Shown: positions 7,980 through 17,497 of the stretch, piece after piece | How the letters are laid out: each line of letters begins with the position of its first letter | Numbering within the stretch: the stretch's first letter is position 1 | NCBI GenBank assembly: GCA_013290125.1 | Contig: JABCYQ010000002.1 | Coordinates: 1 to 64,000, forward strand | DNA length: 64,000 nucleotides | Direction of reading: 5' to 3' | Origin: Vulcanimicrobiota bacterium | GTDB taxonomy: Bacteria > Vulcanimicrobiota > Vulcanimicrobiia > Eremiobacterales > Eremiobacteraceae | Translations under genes and position numbers: made by a program | Notes under the pieces: generated by a model | Seen by the model: only the letters and a program-made list of their open reading frames with translations | The model's database searches: none | What the model was told of the DNA's origin: nothing

Positions 7980-9398
7980 TTACAAATGGGCGAGGAGCAG
8001 CTGCGGCACGATGCCCAGCAGCAGAACGCCCACTGCGCCGGCGGCGACCGCGACCCACGACACCGCAGCGTTTCCGTCCGACGCGACCGCTTCCGCATCC
8101 GCCGGCGCGAACATCTGCCATATCACCTGGAAGTAGACGTAGAACGAGACCAGCGTGCCCACGATGAGCGCTACAGCCATCGCAACGCCCCAGGGACCCG
8201 CGCCCATCGCCTGGCCGAGCAGCAAGACTTTCCCGATGAAACCGGCCGTCGCCGGAATGCCGGCAAGCGATAGGAAGAAAAGCATCATGAGCGCTGCGAC
8301 CATCGGCCGGCGAAACGCGAGACCACGATATGCACTGAGGTCGGCGTGCAGCTCGTCCCCGTTGCCGATCAGCGCGATGACCGCAAACGCTCCAAGATTC
8401 ATAAATGCGTACGCCGCCAGATAGAAGACGAGCGTTGCGACCCCGCCGCGGCCCACTCCCGCAAGTGCAAGCACGAGATAACCCGCCTGCGCGATGCCCG
8501 AAAACGCCAGCAGACGCTTGAGATTCGTCTGCCTAATGGCGCCGACGTTGCCGACGATCATCGAGAGGATCGCGAGGATCCACAGCGGCACGAGCGCCGA
8601 TGCATCGTGGCCGAATACGACATACGCGAAGCGCGCGAGCACGGCGAACATCGCCGCCTTCACGGCGACGGCCATGAACGCGGTGACCGCGAGCGGCGAT
8701 CCTTCGTAGACGTCGGGCGTCCAGAGATGGAAGGGCGCAAGCGCGAGTTTGAACGCGACCCCAACGAGGAAGAGCGCGAAACCGCCGATGAAGAGCGGCC
8801 CGCCCGCATACGCGGCGTGCGACATCGCGGCTAGCGAGATACTGCCGGCACTGCCGTAGAGCAGCGCCATTCCGAAGATCAGAAACCCAGATGCGAGCGA
8901 ACCGAGCAGCACGTACTTGAGCGCGGCTTCCTGTGATGAACGGCGCGGATAGCCGGTGCCGGCGAGCACGTAGAGCGCGAGCGAGAGCTCTTCGAGACCT
9001 AAGAAGATGCCGATGAGCGTCGTCGCTCCGGCGAGAATCAGACCGCCGATCGTGCAGAAGATCAGCAATGCCGCGTATGCACCGGGATTTGCGCCGTCTT
9101 CAGCCTTGCCGAGACACGAAAGCGCCAGCGAAATAGTAAGCGTGAGCAGCAGCAAGACGTCGAACGGCCACGAGAACGAATCGCTCGCGAACGCGCCGCC
9201 GAACGTGGTGAGTTCCTGACCGCGCAACGGCAGCATGGCGGCAAACGCGGCCAGCGAACCGACGATGCCGATGCCGTAAAGCAGCTGGCGCGGAGCGCTG
9301 CGGCTGAGAAGATCCACGACCAGCACGAGTAGCCCCGTCGCGACGAGCACGACGACGGGCGCGATCACATTCCAATCGATGGCGACGCTTTGGATCAC
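7980..9398 (-). CDS. nuoN: NADH-quinone oxidoreductase subunit N
   Basis: A 472-residue membrane subunit of complex I, one of three antiporter-like proton-pumping subunits. About 14 hydrophobic helices are visible. The core reads GLEELSLALYVLAG near residue 130, then KLALAPFHLWTPDVYEGSP near 220, which carries the conserved lysine and the family PFHLWTPDVYEG block. Start is GTG 9398, whose last bases overlap the nuoM stop (GTGA), giving translational coupling. It is the last gene of the 14-gene operon; stop TAA is 32 bases from the family A palindrome. Confidence 0.95.
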   Translation of the reverse strand: MIQSVAIDWNVIAPVVVLVATGLLVLVVDLLSRSAPRQLLYGIGIVGSLAAFAAMLPLRGQELTTFGGAFASDSFSWPFDVLLLLTLTISLALSCLGKAEDGANPGAYAALLIFCTIGGLILAGATTLIGIFLGLEELSLALYVLAGTGYPRRSSQEAALKYVLLGSLASGFLIFGMALLYGSAGSISLAAMSHAAYAGGPLFIGGFALFLVGVAFKLALAPFHLWTPDVYEGSPLAVTAFMAVAVKAAMFAVLARFAYVVFGHDASALVPLWILAILSMIVGNVGAIRQTNLKRLLAFSGIAQAGYLVLALAGVGRGGVATLVFYLAAYAFMNLGAFAVIALIGNGDELHADLSAYRGLAFRRPMVAALMMLFFLSLAGIPATAGFIGKVLLLGQAMGAGPWGVAMAVALIVGTLVSFYVYFQVIWQMFAPADAEAVASDGNAAVSWVAVAAGAVGVLLLGIVPQLLLAHL

Positions 9399-10864
9399 GC
9401 GTGCGGCCTCTGTCCGTGCAGCGCAACCGTGTGCGCCGGCGTCGCGCCTGTGAGCGAACCGCCGCCCGGTAACAGAACGCCTGGCCAGATGCCGAACAAG
9501 AAGATGCCGGCGATCAGCGGCGCTAATATCCAGATCTCGCGTGCGCGAAGATCGCCGTAAGTCCGTCCGCCAGGGACACTCTCAGGTCCGTGCATCGCTG
9601 CCTGGAACATCTTCAACACGTAAGCGCTTGCGACGACGATCGCGATCAGCGAGATGGCGGTATAGACGGGCTGCGTCTGCCACGCGCCGATCAAGATGAG
9701 GAATTCGCCGGCGAAGCCGGAGAGGCCGGGCAGTCCGAGCGCGGCCATCGCAGCGACGAGCATGAGCGCTTGCAGCCGCGGCGCGTGCGCGGCGAGCCCG
9801 CCGAACGCTCCGATCTCGCGCGAACCGGTCCGCTCTTCCACGAACCCGAGCAACAGGAAAAGCGCAGCCGAGATCAATCCGTGGCTCACGATCATGACGA
9901 TACTGCCTGGTACGCTCGTCAGATCGAAAGCGAATAGCGCGAGCACGACGAGCCCTAGGTGCGAGAGCGACGAGAACGCCACAAGCGTCTTCATATCGCG
10001 CTGGCCGAGCGCTGCGAATGCCCCGTAGACGATGCTCGCGACGGCGAGCACGAGCAGCACGGGTGCCCACGTGTGCGCTGCGACCGGGAAAAGCGGCAAC
10101 GCGAAAACGAGGAATCCGAAAAGGCCTGCCTTGCTCTGCACGCCGGAGACCATCGCGACGAGCGGCGGCGGCGAATTCGTGTACGTCGGCGGCATCCACG
10201 CATGGAACGGGAACGAAGGCGTCTTGATGAGGAATGCCAGCGCGAACGCTGCGAATAGCCAGTTCTCGAGCGTGCCGAACGAATACGTCTGTCCGAGCAC
10301 TTCAAACGTGCCGGTGTGCAGCACGACGCCGACGACGCCGAGCAGCAGAACCAATCCGCCCGCGCCGTTGTAGAGGAGATAGCTCCACGCGGCCGAGCGC
10401 GCTTCCGCCGAACCCGAGTAACCGACTAGTAATAGGAAGACCGGGATCAGCATGAGATCCCAATAGACGTAGAAGAGCAGCAGATCGGCGGCTGTGAACA
10501 ACCCGAGCAGCGTCGTCTCGAACAACAGCAGCAGCGCGAGGAAGCCGCGCAGTTTGCCTGCGTCAGAGTACGAGAACGCGCCCCAGATCGCTGCGACGGA
10601 GACGAGGGTTGTGAGCAAGACGAAGTAGACGCTTAGCCCGCCGACGTGGACATGATACGCCGCGGTCCACGTTCCCGAGATCCACGGAATCCGCTGATCG
10701 AATTCATTGCCGAATCCGCCGGTGATGAAGCCAAGACTCAGAACAAAGGTCGCTAAGGCACCGATGAGCGCCACGCCTCTGAGCGCGCGTTGCGCATCGC
10801 GAGGGATGCAGAGCAGCGCGATGGCCGCGATCGCCGGCAAGAAGATGACGAGATCGATCATCAT
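9395..10864 (-). CDS. nuoM: NADH-quinone oxidoreductase subunit M
   Basis: A 489-residue antiporter-like subunit of complex I in the distal membrane arm. Visible motifs include ETTLLGLFTAADLLLFYVYWDLMLIP with the conserved Glu before the helix-5 region, FLIKTPSFPFHAWMPPTYTNSPPP with the key lysine, and VAFSSLSHLGLVVLALFAF. The ATG at 10864 overlaps the nuoL stop (ATGA); the frame is open farther upstream but that is out-of-frame nuoL sequence. An alternative ATG lies one codon downstream. Confidence 0.95.
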   Translation of the reverse strand: MMIDLVIFLPAIAAIALLCIPRDAQRALRGVALIGALATFVLSLGFITGGFGNEFDQRIPWISGTWTAAYHVHVGGLSVYFVLLTTLVSVAAIWGAFSYSDAGKLRGFLALLLLFETTLLGLFTAADLLLFYVYWDLMLIPVFLLLVGYSGSAEARSAAWSYLLYNGAGGLVLLLGVVGVVLHTGTFEVLGQTYSFGTLENWLFAAFALAFLIKTPSFPFHAWMPPTYTNSPPPLVAMVSGVQSKAGLFGFLVFALPLFPVAAHTWAPVLLVLAVASIVYGAFAALGQRDMKTLVAFSSLSHLGLVVLALFAFDLTSVPGSIVMIVSHGLISAALFLLLGFVEERTGSREIGAFGGLAAHAPRLQALMLVAAMAALGLPGLSGFAGEFLILIGAWQTQPVYTAISLIAIVVASAYVLKMFQAAMHGPESVPGGRTYGDLRAREIWILAPLIAGIFLFGIWPGVLLPGGGSLTGATPAHTVALHGQRPHA

Positions 10865-12777
10865 TGCGGCAACACGCCTTGCGACGCCGCCGCGTACGCG
10901 GTGATCACGTACCACGCGAGCAAGAGCACGACGCCGACGGCGATCGTGAGACCGTAGCGCCGCAGCTGACCCGATTCCCAAGCGCGCGCGAAGCCGCCGA
11001 GGGCAGCGGCAGTGGCGCTTGCCGCAAGCGGGATCGCGCGGATGATGAACGTTTCGAAGAATCCGGCGGCGGCATCAGCGATGGCATACGCGGGGACTTC
11101 GACGAGCCAATGGTATACCGTGTCCAGATAGTAGGCGTTCATCACGAGCTGGCGTGGGCCCGCGAGCGCGCGAATGAGCGACTCGCGCAGCTGCGGCCGC
11201 ACTTGATACAGCGCGTACGCCGTCGCGATACCGGCGACGACCAATAAGAAAGCGCCGGCCGCAACCGGCCAATTGATCGTGGCGATGTCTTGGTCATGCA
11301 GCGCGCCGACGAACGTCAAGCGCAACGCCGCTCCAAGCGGCGCGGCCAGAAATCCGCCGACGGTGGCGAGAATCGCAAGTACAACCACGGGCACGTTCAT
11401 GGAGACCATAGGATGATCGTGCGGCGCGCCGTCGCCACGATACGCGCCGCTGAAGAACGTGAGGAACAGCAGCCGGAACATGTAGAACGCGGTGAGGAAC
11501 GCAGCGATGATCAAGAACGCGCCGAGCACCGGATGGTGCAATGCGATTGCCGCATCGATAACCGCGTCCTTGGAGAAAAATCCGGCGAACGGCGGAACGC
11601 CCGCGATGGCGACCGTGCCGATGAGAAACGTCCAAAACGCGAGCGGCATCTTGCCGGCGAGACCGCCCATCTTTCGGATATCTTGTTCGCCGCCGAGATT
11701 CTGGATCACGATGCCCGCCGCCATGAAGAGCAGCGCTTTGAAGAACGCATGTGTGAGAAAGTGGAAGGCGCCGGCGGTATACGCGCCCGCTCCCACCGCG
11801 AACATCATGTAGCCGATCTGGCTCATCGTGGAGTACGCGAGCACGCGTTTGATATCGTACTGTACGCAGCCGATCGTGGCCGCGAAGAGTGCTGACGTCG
11901 CGCCGACTACAGCCACAACCTCCGCGGCCACGGGCGCATGATCGTAGATCGGGTAACAGCGCGCGATCAAGTACACGCCGGCCGTGACCATGGTCGCGGC
12001 GTGGATAAGCGCGCTGACAGGAGTCGGACCTTCCATCGCATCCGGCAGCCAGGTGTGCAGCGGCAATTGCGCAGACTTAGCGACGGCGCCGAGCAGCAGC
12101 CAGAGGCCGATCGCGGTGAGCGCCGGCGCGCCGACGCTAGCGACGCGGGCGAAGACGTCACTGTATGCCGCGCTGCCGAGGTGCGCATATATGAGAAAGA
12201 TCGCGATCATGATGCCGACGTCGCCGATGACGTTCATGATCAGCGCTTTGCGCGCCGCGAGAACCGCCGACACTCGGTCGTAGTAGAAGCCGATGAGCAA
12301 GTAGGAGGCCAGGCCGACGCCGCCCCACCCGACGAGCAGCCACAAGAAGTTATCCGACATCACGAGCAGCAGCATCGTGAAGACGAACAGATTCATGTAG
12401 GCGAAAAACGTGCGGTAGTTCCGGTCGCTTGCCATATAGCCGACCGAATACAGGTGTATCAAGAAGCCGACCCCGGTGATGATCAGCATCCACGTAAGCG
12501 CGAGCGGATCAATCAAAAGGCCGAACGAGATCTTGAGCGGCGGGATCAGCGCCCACGTGCCATAGGCGAAGTGTTGTGGGATCGTTTGTCCGGACGAAGT
12601 CGCCTGCCAACCTGTGAGCGCGACGATGCCGGTCATAAGGAATGCAACAAGCAAGGTGCCGTTCGCGATCACAGCGGCAGCGACGCGCGGGAGATACGGC
12701 CCGGCAAATGAGATCAGCACCGCGCCGGCGAGCGGCAGCAAGAGAATGACGAGCACGAGGGCCGCGAACTTATCCAT
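10861..12777 (-). CDS. nuoL: NADH-quinone oxidoreductase subunit L
   Basis: A 638-residue distal proton-pumping subunit, with the long amphipathic lateral helix expected at the C-terminus. Diagnostic blocks are MLIITGVGFLIHLYSVGYM at about residues 98-116, WGGVGLASYLLIGFYY near 150, KSAQLPLHTWLPDAMEGPTPVSALIHAATMV near 223-253 and the STMSQIGYM segment near 320. Start ATG overlaps the nuoK stop by three bases. Length fits the family (about 610-650). Confidence 0.96.
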   Translation of the reverse strand: MDKFAALVLVILLLPLAGAVLISFAGPYLPRVAAAVIANGTLLVAFLMTGIVALTGWQATSSGQTIPQHFAYGTWALIPPLKISFGLLIDPLALTWMLIITGVGFLIHLYSVGYMASDRNYRTFFAYMNLFVFTMLLLVMSDNFLWLLVGWGGVGLASYLLIGFYYDRVSAVLAARKALIMNVIGDVGIMIAIFLIYAHLGSAAYSDVFARVASVGAPALTAIGLWLLLGAVAKSAQLPLHTWLPDAMEGPTPVSALIHAATMVTAGVYLIARCYPIYDHAPVAAEVVAVVGATSALFAATIGCVQYDIKRVLAYSTMSQIGYMMFAVGAGAYTAGAFHFLTHAFFKALLFMAAGIVIQNLGGEQDIRKMGGLAGKMPLAFWTFLIGTVAIAGVPPFAGFFSKDAVIDAAIALHHPVLGAFLIIAAFLTAFYMFRLLFLTFFSGAYRGDGAPHDHPMVSMNVPVVVLAILATVGGFLAAPLGAALRLTFVGALHDQDIATINWPVAAGAFLLVVAGIATAYALYQVRPQLRESLIRALAGPRQLVMNAYYLDTVYHWLVEVPAYAIADAAAGFFETFIIRAIPLAASATAAALGGFARAWESGQLRRYGLTIAVGVVLLLAWYVITAYAAASQGVLPQ

Positions 12778-13085
12778 CAGCCTCTCATCACCGAGATGTC
12801 ATCCACGTCGACGTCTTCGCGGTGGCGGAAGACCATGACCACGATCGCAAGCGAGATGGCGGCTTCAGCCGCCGCCACCGTTATGACGATGAAGACGAAG
12901 ACTTGCCCGGTCATGTCGCCGAAATTCCGCGCAAATGCCGCAAACACAAGATTGCCCGCGTTCCACATGAGTTCGATGGCCATGAGCATCGTGATGGGAT
13001 TGCGGCGCACGAGAAAACCGACAAGACCGATCACGAAGAGAACGGTCGCGAGGATGAGATAGTCGGCCAGCGGTACTTGCGGCAT
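12777..13085 (-). CDS. nuoK: NADH-quinone oxidoreductase subunit K
   Basis: A 102-residue three-helix membrane subunit of complex I. It shows LFVIGLVGFLVRRNPITMLMAIELMWNAGNL, containing the conserved membrane Glu (here in MAIELMWN) of the proton pathway, and the C-terminal AAAEAAISLAIVV helix with a second Glu. Size is exactly that of the family. Two bases separate it from nuoJ and it overlaps nuoL. Confidence 0.96.
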   Translation of the reverse strand: MPQVPLADYLILATVLFVIGLVGFLVRRNPITMLMAIELMWNAGNLVFAAFARNFGDMTGQVFVFIVITVAAAEAAISLAIVVMVFRHREDVDVDDISVMRG

Positions 13086-13087
13086 CG

Positions 13088-13594
13088 CTAGAAACGTATC
13101 TCCTTGCGGCCGGCCATGAGGACGACGCCGATGATCGCGACCAGCAGCACAAAGGCGGTCGCCTCAAATGCGAAGACGTGCGTCGTGAGCAGCGCGGTGC
13201 CGAAAGCCGGCACGGTGCCGAGGTCTGCCGGCGGCGACGCGGCGCTTTGCGACCACGCGGTTCGCACGCCGAAGGCGATCAAGCCGAGCGCGGCCACGCC
13301 CGCGGCGATGGCGGGCACTGTCTGGTGGGCAAGGCGACCTTCGCCCGTCTCGATCGGCTGGTTGCCGACGGTCAGCAGCGCGATGACGAACAGGAACAGG
13401 ACTAAGATCGCGCCGGCGTAGATGATGATCTGCATCATCGCCAAGAACTCCGCCGAAAGCGTGAGGAACAGCACCGCGAGCGCCGAGAAATTCACGATCA
13501 AGCCCACTACCGAATGGACCGGCTGACGGCTTCCGACCACGGCGATGGCCGTGCCCACGAGCACGATGGCGCAGACCCAGAAAAGAACGACCAT
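13088..13594 (-). CDS. nuoJ: NADH-quinone oxidoreductase subunit J
   Basis: A 168-residue membrane subunit with about five helices. The family stretch MQIIIYAGAILVLFLFVIALL at residues 54-74 forms the broken helix that moves during coupling. Start ATG overlaps the nuoI stop (ATGA). It lies in the canonical I-J-K order. Confidence 0.95.
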   Translation of the reverse strand: MVVLFWVCAIVLVGTAIAVVGSRQPVHSVVGLIVNFSALAVLFLTLSAEFLAMMQIIIYAGAILVLFLFVIALLTVGNQPIETGEGRLAHQTVPAIAAGVAALGLIAFGVRTAWSQSAASPPADLGTVPAFGTALLTTHVFAFEATAFVLLVAIIGVVLMAGRKEIRF

Positions 13595-14088
13595 CAGATG
13601 ACGCCCGGTTCCGTCTGGGCCGCCGATTCCGTATTGGCGAGATGTTGCTTGAACGGGTCGGTGACGACGAGGCGATCCTTACCGTACACTAGACGCTCGC
13701 GCGTGTAGTCGGCGATGTCGAATTTAGGAGTGAGGACGATGGCATCGGTCGGGCACGCCTCTTCGCACCAGCCGCAGAAGATGCAGCGCAGCATATCGAT
13801 CTCGTAGCGGTAGCCGTAACGCTGGCCGGGAGAGGTCGGCGCAGCGGGGTCGTTTTCCGCGCCGATCACCGTGATCGCATTGGCCGGGCACGCGACCGCG
13901 CAGAGCTCGCAGCCGATGCAGCGTTCGAGCCCATCATCGTACTTGCGCAGTTCGTGCACGCCGCGGAAGCGCTCCGGATGCGGATACGGAACGCGAGGGT
14001 AATCGATCGTGGACTTGCGTTTGAAAAGATACTTGAGCGTGACCATATGTCCGGTCACGATTCCCCAAGCGGCGCGCAACACGTTCAT
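13594..14088 (-). CDS. nuoI: NADH-quinone oxidoreductase subunit I, two [4Fe-4S] ferredoxin-like
   Basis: A 164-residue peripheral-arm subunit holding clusters N6a and N6b that pass electrons to NuoB. Both ferredoxin motifs are intact: CIGCELCAVACP at about residues 55-66 and CIFCGWCEEACP at about 101-112. ATG 14088 (MNVLRAAWGIVTGH) is chosen because it lies two bases from the nuoH stop and gives the normal length; the open frame upstream is nuoH read out of frame. Confidence 0.96.
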   Translation of the reverse strand: MNVLRAAWGIVTGHMVTLKYLFKRKSTIDYPRVPYPHPERFRGVHELRKYDDGLERCIGCELCAVACPANAITVIGAENDPAAPTSPGQRYGYRYEIDMLRCIFCGWCEEACPTDAIVLTPKFDIADYTRERLVYGKDRLVVTDPFKQHLANTESAAQTEPGVI

Positions 14089-14090
14089 GG

Positions 14091-15110
14091 CTATGCCTTC
14101 ACGAGAGCGACGATCGCGGCCGTCACGAGCAGATTGAGCACGGCGACCGGCAGCAGCACCTTCCAGCCGAACGCCATCAGGCGATCGTAGCGCAGGCGCG
14201 GCAATGTCGCACGCATCCATATCAGGACGAACAAGAAGACCATGACTTTCAAGACGAACCAGGCGACCGAGAGCAGCGGTAAGGTGGCGAGAAACGGACC
14301 GTCTCCGCCGCCCAGGAACAGCAGCGTCGCCACGCATGACACCGTTATCATATTGATGTATTCCGCCACGAAGAACGTGCCGAAGCGTAGGCTCGAGTAT
14401 TCGGTGTGGAAGCCGGCGACGAGCTCGGTTTCGGCTTCAGGCAGATCGAACGGCGCGCGATTCGTCTCGGCCGTGGCGGTGATGAAGTAGATGAGGAAAC
14501 CGACGAACTGCGGCAAGATGTACCAGACGTGATGCGCCGACTGCGCGGCGGTGATGCCGCTCAAATTCGTGGTGCCGGCTAACAGCAGCACGCCGATGAT
14601 CGACAATCCCATGGCGAGCTCGTACGAGATCATCTGCGCGGTGGAGCGGATGGCGCCGAGCAGCGGCCATTTCGATTGGCTCGACCAGCCGCCGAGCGCG
14701 ATGCCGTACACGCCGAGCGATCCCGCAGCGAGGATGTACAAGATGCCGACGTTGAGATTCGCGATCGCGACGGGGCTGCCGTCGGGGAACGTGCCGAATG
14801 GGATCGCGGCGTATGCGAGCACGGACGTGAGCACTGCGATCGCCGGCGCGAAGCGATAGATCAGCGGATCGGCGTCGCGCGGTGTGAGATCTTCCTTCAG
14901 TACGAGCTTCACCGCGTCCGCCGCCGGCTGCAGCAACCCCCACGGCCCGCACCAGATCGGCCCGAGCCGCAGCTGGAACCACGCAAGGATCTTGCGCTCG
15001 AAGAGCATGAGGTACGCGAACGACGTGATCACGATGAAGATCAACACGCCGGACTTGATCGCGACGACGAGGATGAAGCGCAGCCACGGATCGGCGAGCA
15101 GGTGGTTCAT
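14091..15110 (-). CDS. nuoH: NADH-quinone oxidoreductase subunit H
   Basis: A 339-residue eight-helix membrane subunit that forms the quinone chamber with NuoB and NuoD. Typical segments are FERKILAWFQLRLGPIWCGPWGLLQPAADAVKL at about residues 33-65 and RAPFDLPEAETELVAGFHTEYS at about 218-239 with the acidic residues of the E channel. The ATG overlaps the nuoG stop by four bases. Confidence 0.97.
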   Translation of the reverse strand: MNHLLADPWLRFILVVAIKSGVLIFIVITSFAYLMLFERKILAWFQLRLGPIWCGPWGLLQPAADAVKLVLKEDLTPRDADPLIYRFAPAIAVLTSVLAYAAIPFGTFPDGSPVAIANLNVGILYILAAGSLGVYGIALGGWSSQSKWPLLGAIRSTAQMISYELAMGLSIIGVLLLAGTTNLSGITAAQSAHHVWYILPQFVGFLIYFITATAETNRAPFDLPEAETELVAGFHTEYSSLRFGTFFVAEYINMITVSCVATLLFLGGGDGPFLATLPLLSVAWFVLKVMVFLFVLIWMRATLPRLRYDRLMAFGWKVLLPVAVLNLLVTAAIVALVKA

Positions 15111-17497
15111 CCCGCGGCCTCCGCTGCCCCGGCGATGACTTCAACGTTCGCCCAGCCGCCGCCCGATGCGTCGAGCAGCAGGTTGTGCGGCGCTTCCGGC
15201 ATCTCCGCGAGGACGAGCACGCTTCCGTCGGGCACCTGCTGCGCGATCCGCGCAGAGACCTCGATGCTGCCGCTGGCCCCGCTGAGCTTGACACGCGCGC
15301 CTTCGTCCAACGACAAGCGCCGCGCGTCGGACGGACTGAATACAGCGTATGGCTCCGGGCGCATCGGTTTGGTCCCTGGATCGTGGGCAGCTGCGCCGCC
15401 GCCCGCATACAGATGCGGTATCGGGATGACCGTGAGCGCGCCATCGGGGACGGCGATGGGCGCGCTAGCTCCTGTGACTACTGGACGAGCGAGCGCACCG
15501 CCGCCGGTCTTCGCGCGAGGGGCCGATTCCGCGGCATTCAGTTCTGCGAAAAGTGTGGTGGGGTCGTCGCCTATCGATCCGCGCCGCGTCGCCAACGTAA
15601 GCGCGCCGATGATCTGTGCGTCGGTACGGACTTCGAGCGGCGACTCGACGGCTGCAGCAAACGCCTGGCGAATACCCTCGAGATTGGTCGTATGGCCGCG
15701 TTTTTCGGCGAACGATGCCGCCGCGAAGACTATGTGCGCATACGACGCGGTCTCGGTCATGACTTGATCGGCGACGGCGAGGAAAGGGACGCGTTTGAGC
15801 GCGCGCCGAGCGAGCGCGCCGTCTGGGAACGTCAGCGCCGGGTTCGCGCCGATCACGAAGAGCGCGTCCAGGCGGCCGTCGGCGGCCGCAGCCAACATCT
15901 GATCGGTGGTCATCCCCGGCTCGCCCGACACCGGCGCATAGCCAGGGCCAAGATTCGGCACGCAGCCCGCCGCTTCTGCGCCGCGCGCGTTGCCGGTCGC
16001 GCCCACGACCAGGATTCCCGCATCGCGGCCGCTCTGCTGGAGCGTCTCCACTAGGCGCTCGATCGCGTCGGCGCTCGGCGCGTCCTCGCCCGAATGGATC
16101 GCGACGATCTTCTTCGCCGCTGCAATGTCGGATGCGATCGTCGCCACATCGCTGCCGCCGGGCTGACCGGCGCCGCGCCGCACGGCGTCGCCGAGATCGT
16201 CAAGCTCCTTCGGCAGCGTACCCCGTTGGAGTTTGACATAACGCGTCTCGATCGTAAACGCCGGCCGATATGGTCCCATGTAGACAAATTTCGCGTGGCC
16301 GCGTGCGACCGCGCGGCGGATCCGCAGATCGAGGATCGGCGCCAGCTCCGGCGTGACCGCCCCGAAGGCGAGGATGACCGATGCATCGTCGATGTCGGTC
16401 AGGCGAGCGCCGAAGCGCGACGGCGACGCGTAGACCTGCGCATGCGTACGATAGTCGATGTTGTTCGTGCCGAGAACTTCGCGCGCAAAGCGTTGCAGCG
16501 CGTACGCCTCTTCGTCTGAGAGCCGGCCGCCGCCGATCACGCCCACGCGTCCACGCGCGGCGGCTTCTGCGAGTTTCGATCCGGCGAGCACAGCCGCTTC
16601 GGCGAACGTGACGTCCACTCGGCCGCCGTCGCGTTTTATAGACGGCGCACGGAGGCGCTCCGGCGCGTAGAGATAGTTGAACGTGTAGCGGCCGCGGTCA
16701 CATATCCAGCCGTCGTCCACCGCGGGGTTCTCGCGCGTGAACGTGCGCATGACGCGGCCAAAACGCGTGTCGACGCGATAGTTGCAGCCGACCGAGCACT
16801 GTGTGCAGACAGAATCGGTGTGATTGAGGTCCCATGGCCGCGAGCGGAAGCGATACGCCTTGCTCGTGAGCGCGCCGACCGGACAGATCTCAGTCGTGTT
16901 ACCGGAGAAGTAGGATGCGTAAGCGCCGCCGTTGCGGGTGGAGATGAGGCTCTTGAAGCCGCGATCTTCGACGATCAGCGTGCGTTCTTGCGCGATCTCA
17001 TCGTCGAATCTCGTGCAGCGTCGGCAGAGGATGCAGCGCTCTTCGTCGAGCACGATGGTCGGGCCGAGGTCAACGAGCTTCGGCTTGTGCAGCTTCGGCT
17101 CGGTCAGACGGCTCTCGCCCGGTCCGTACGACATCGTGAAGTCCTGCAGTTCGCACTCGCCGCCCTTGTCGCACACGGGGCAATCCAGCGGGTGGTTGAG
17201 CAGCAAAAATTCCAGCACGCCGCGCCGCGCCTCGGCGACTTTCGCCGACGACGTGTGCACGACCATGCCGTCTGCGACGCGCGTCGCGCACGCGATCTGC
17301 AGCTTCGGCATCTTCTCGATCTCGACGAGACAGATGCGGCACAGGCCCGCCGGTTCGAGTTTCGGGTGATAGCAGTAGACGGGGATCTGCGTGCCGAGAT
17401 GCTTCGCGGCTTCCACGACCAGCGTGCCTTCCGGCACGGCGAACGTGTTGCCGTCGATCGTCACCGAGACTTCGCGCACAGCTTTTTCTGGGCTCAC
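15107..17497 (-). CDS. nuoG: NADH-quinone oxidoreductase subunit G
   Basis: A 796-residue iron-sulfur subunit. The N-terminal 2Fe-2S domain shows PVYCYHPKLEPAGLCRIC near residues 38-55; then HPLDCPVCDKGGECELQ (His-Cys cluster), CILCRRC...EICPVGAL, and CTQCSVGCN with a distant ICDRGRY cysteine, the pattern of the optional N7 cluster. The rest is the degenerate molybdopterin-oxidoreductase-like domain. GTG 17497 is chosen since it overlaps the nuoF stop (GTGA) and yields the normal N-terminus; the frame runs on upstream without meaning. The C-terminal 300 residues are rich in Ala/Gly and less conserved, as usual. Confidence 0.95.
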   Translation of the reverse strand: MSPEKAVREVSVTIDGNTFAVPEGTLVVEAAKHLGTQIPVYCYHPKLEPAGLCRICLVEIEKMPKLQIACATRVADGMVVHTSSAKVAEARRGVLEFLLLNHPLDCPVCDKGGECELQDFTMSYGPGESRLTEPKLHKPKLVDLGPTIVLDEERCILCRRCTRFDDEIAQERTLIVEDRGFKSLISTRNGGAYASYFSGNTTEICPVGALTSKAYRFRSRPWDLNHTDSVCTQCSVGCNYRVDTRFGRVMRTFTRENPAVDDGWICDRGRYTFNYLYAPERLRAPSIKRDGGRVDVTFAEAAVLAGSKLAEAAARGRVGVIGGGRLSDEEAYALQRFAREVLGTNNIDYRTHAQVYASPSRFGARLTDIDDASVILAFGAVTPELAPILDLRIRRAVARGHAKFVYMGPYRPAFTIETRYVKLQRGTLPKELDDLGDAVRRGAGQPGGSDVATIASDIAAAKKIVAIHSGEDAPSADAIERLVETLQQSGRDAGILVVGATGNARGAEAAGCVPNLGPGYAPVSGEPGMTTDQMLAAAADGRLDALFVIGANPALTFPDGALARRALKRVPFLAVADQVMTETASYAHIVFAAASFAEKRGHTTNLEGIRQAFAAAVESPLEVRTDAQIIGALTLATRRGSIGDDPTTLFAELNAAESAPRAKTGGGALARPVVTGASAPIAVPDGALTVIPIPHLYAGGGAAAHDPGTKPMRPEPYAVFSPSDARRLSLDEGARVKLSGASGSIEVSARIAQQVPDGSVLVLAEMPEAPHNLLLDASGGGWANVEVIAGAAEAAG

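Noticed and set aside
11290-12711. Long plus-strand frames antisense to nuoL
   Set aside because: Charged, low-complexity shadows; nuoL is unambiguous on the minus strand.
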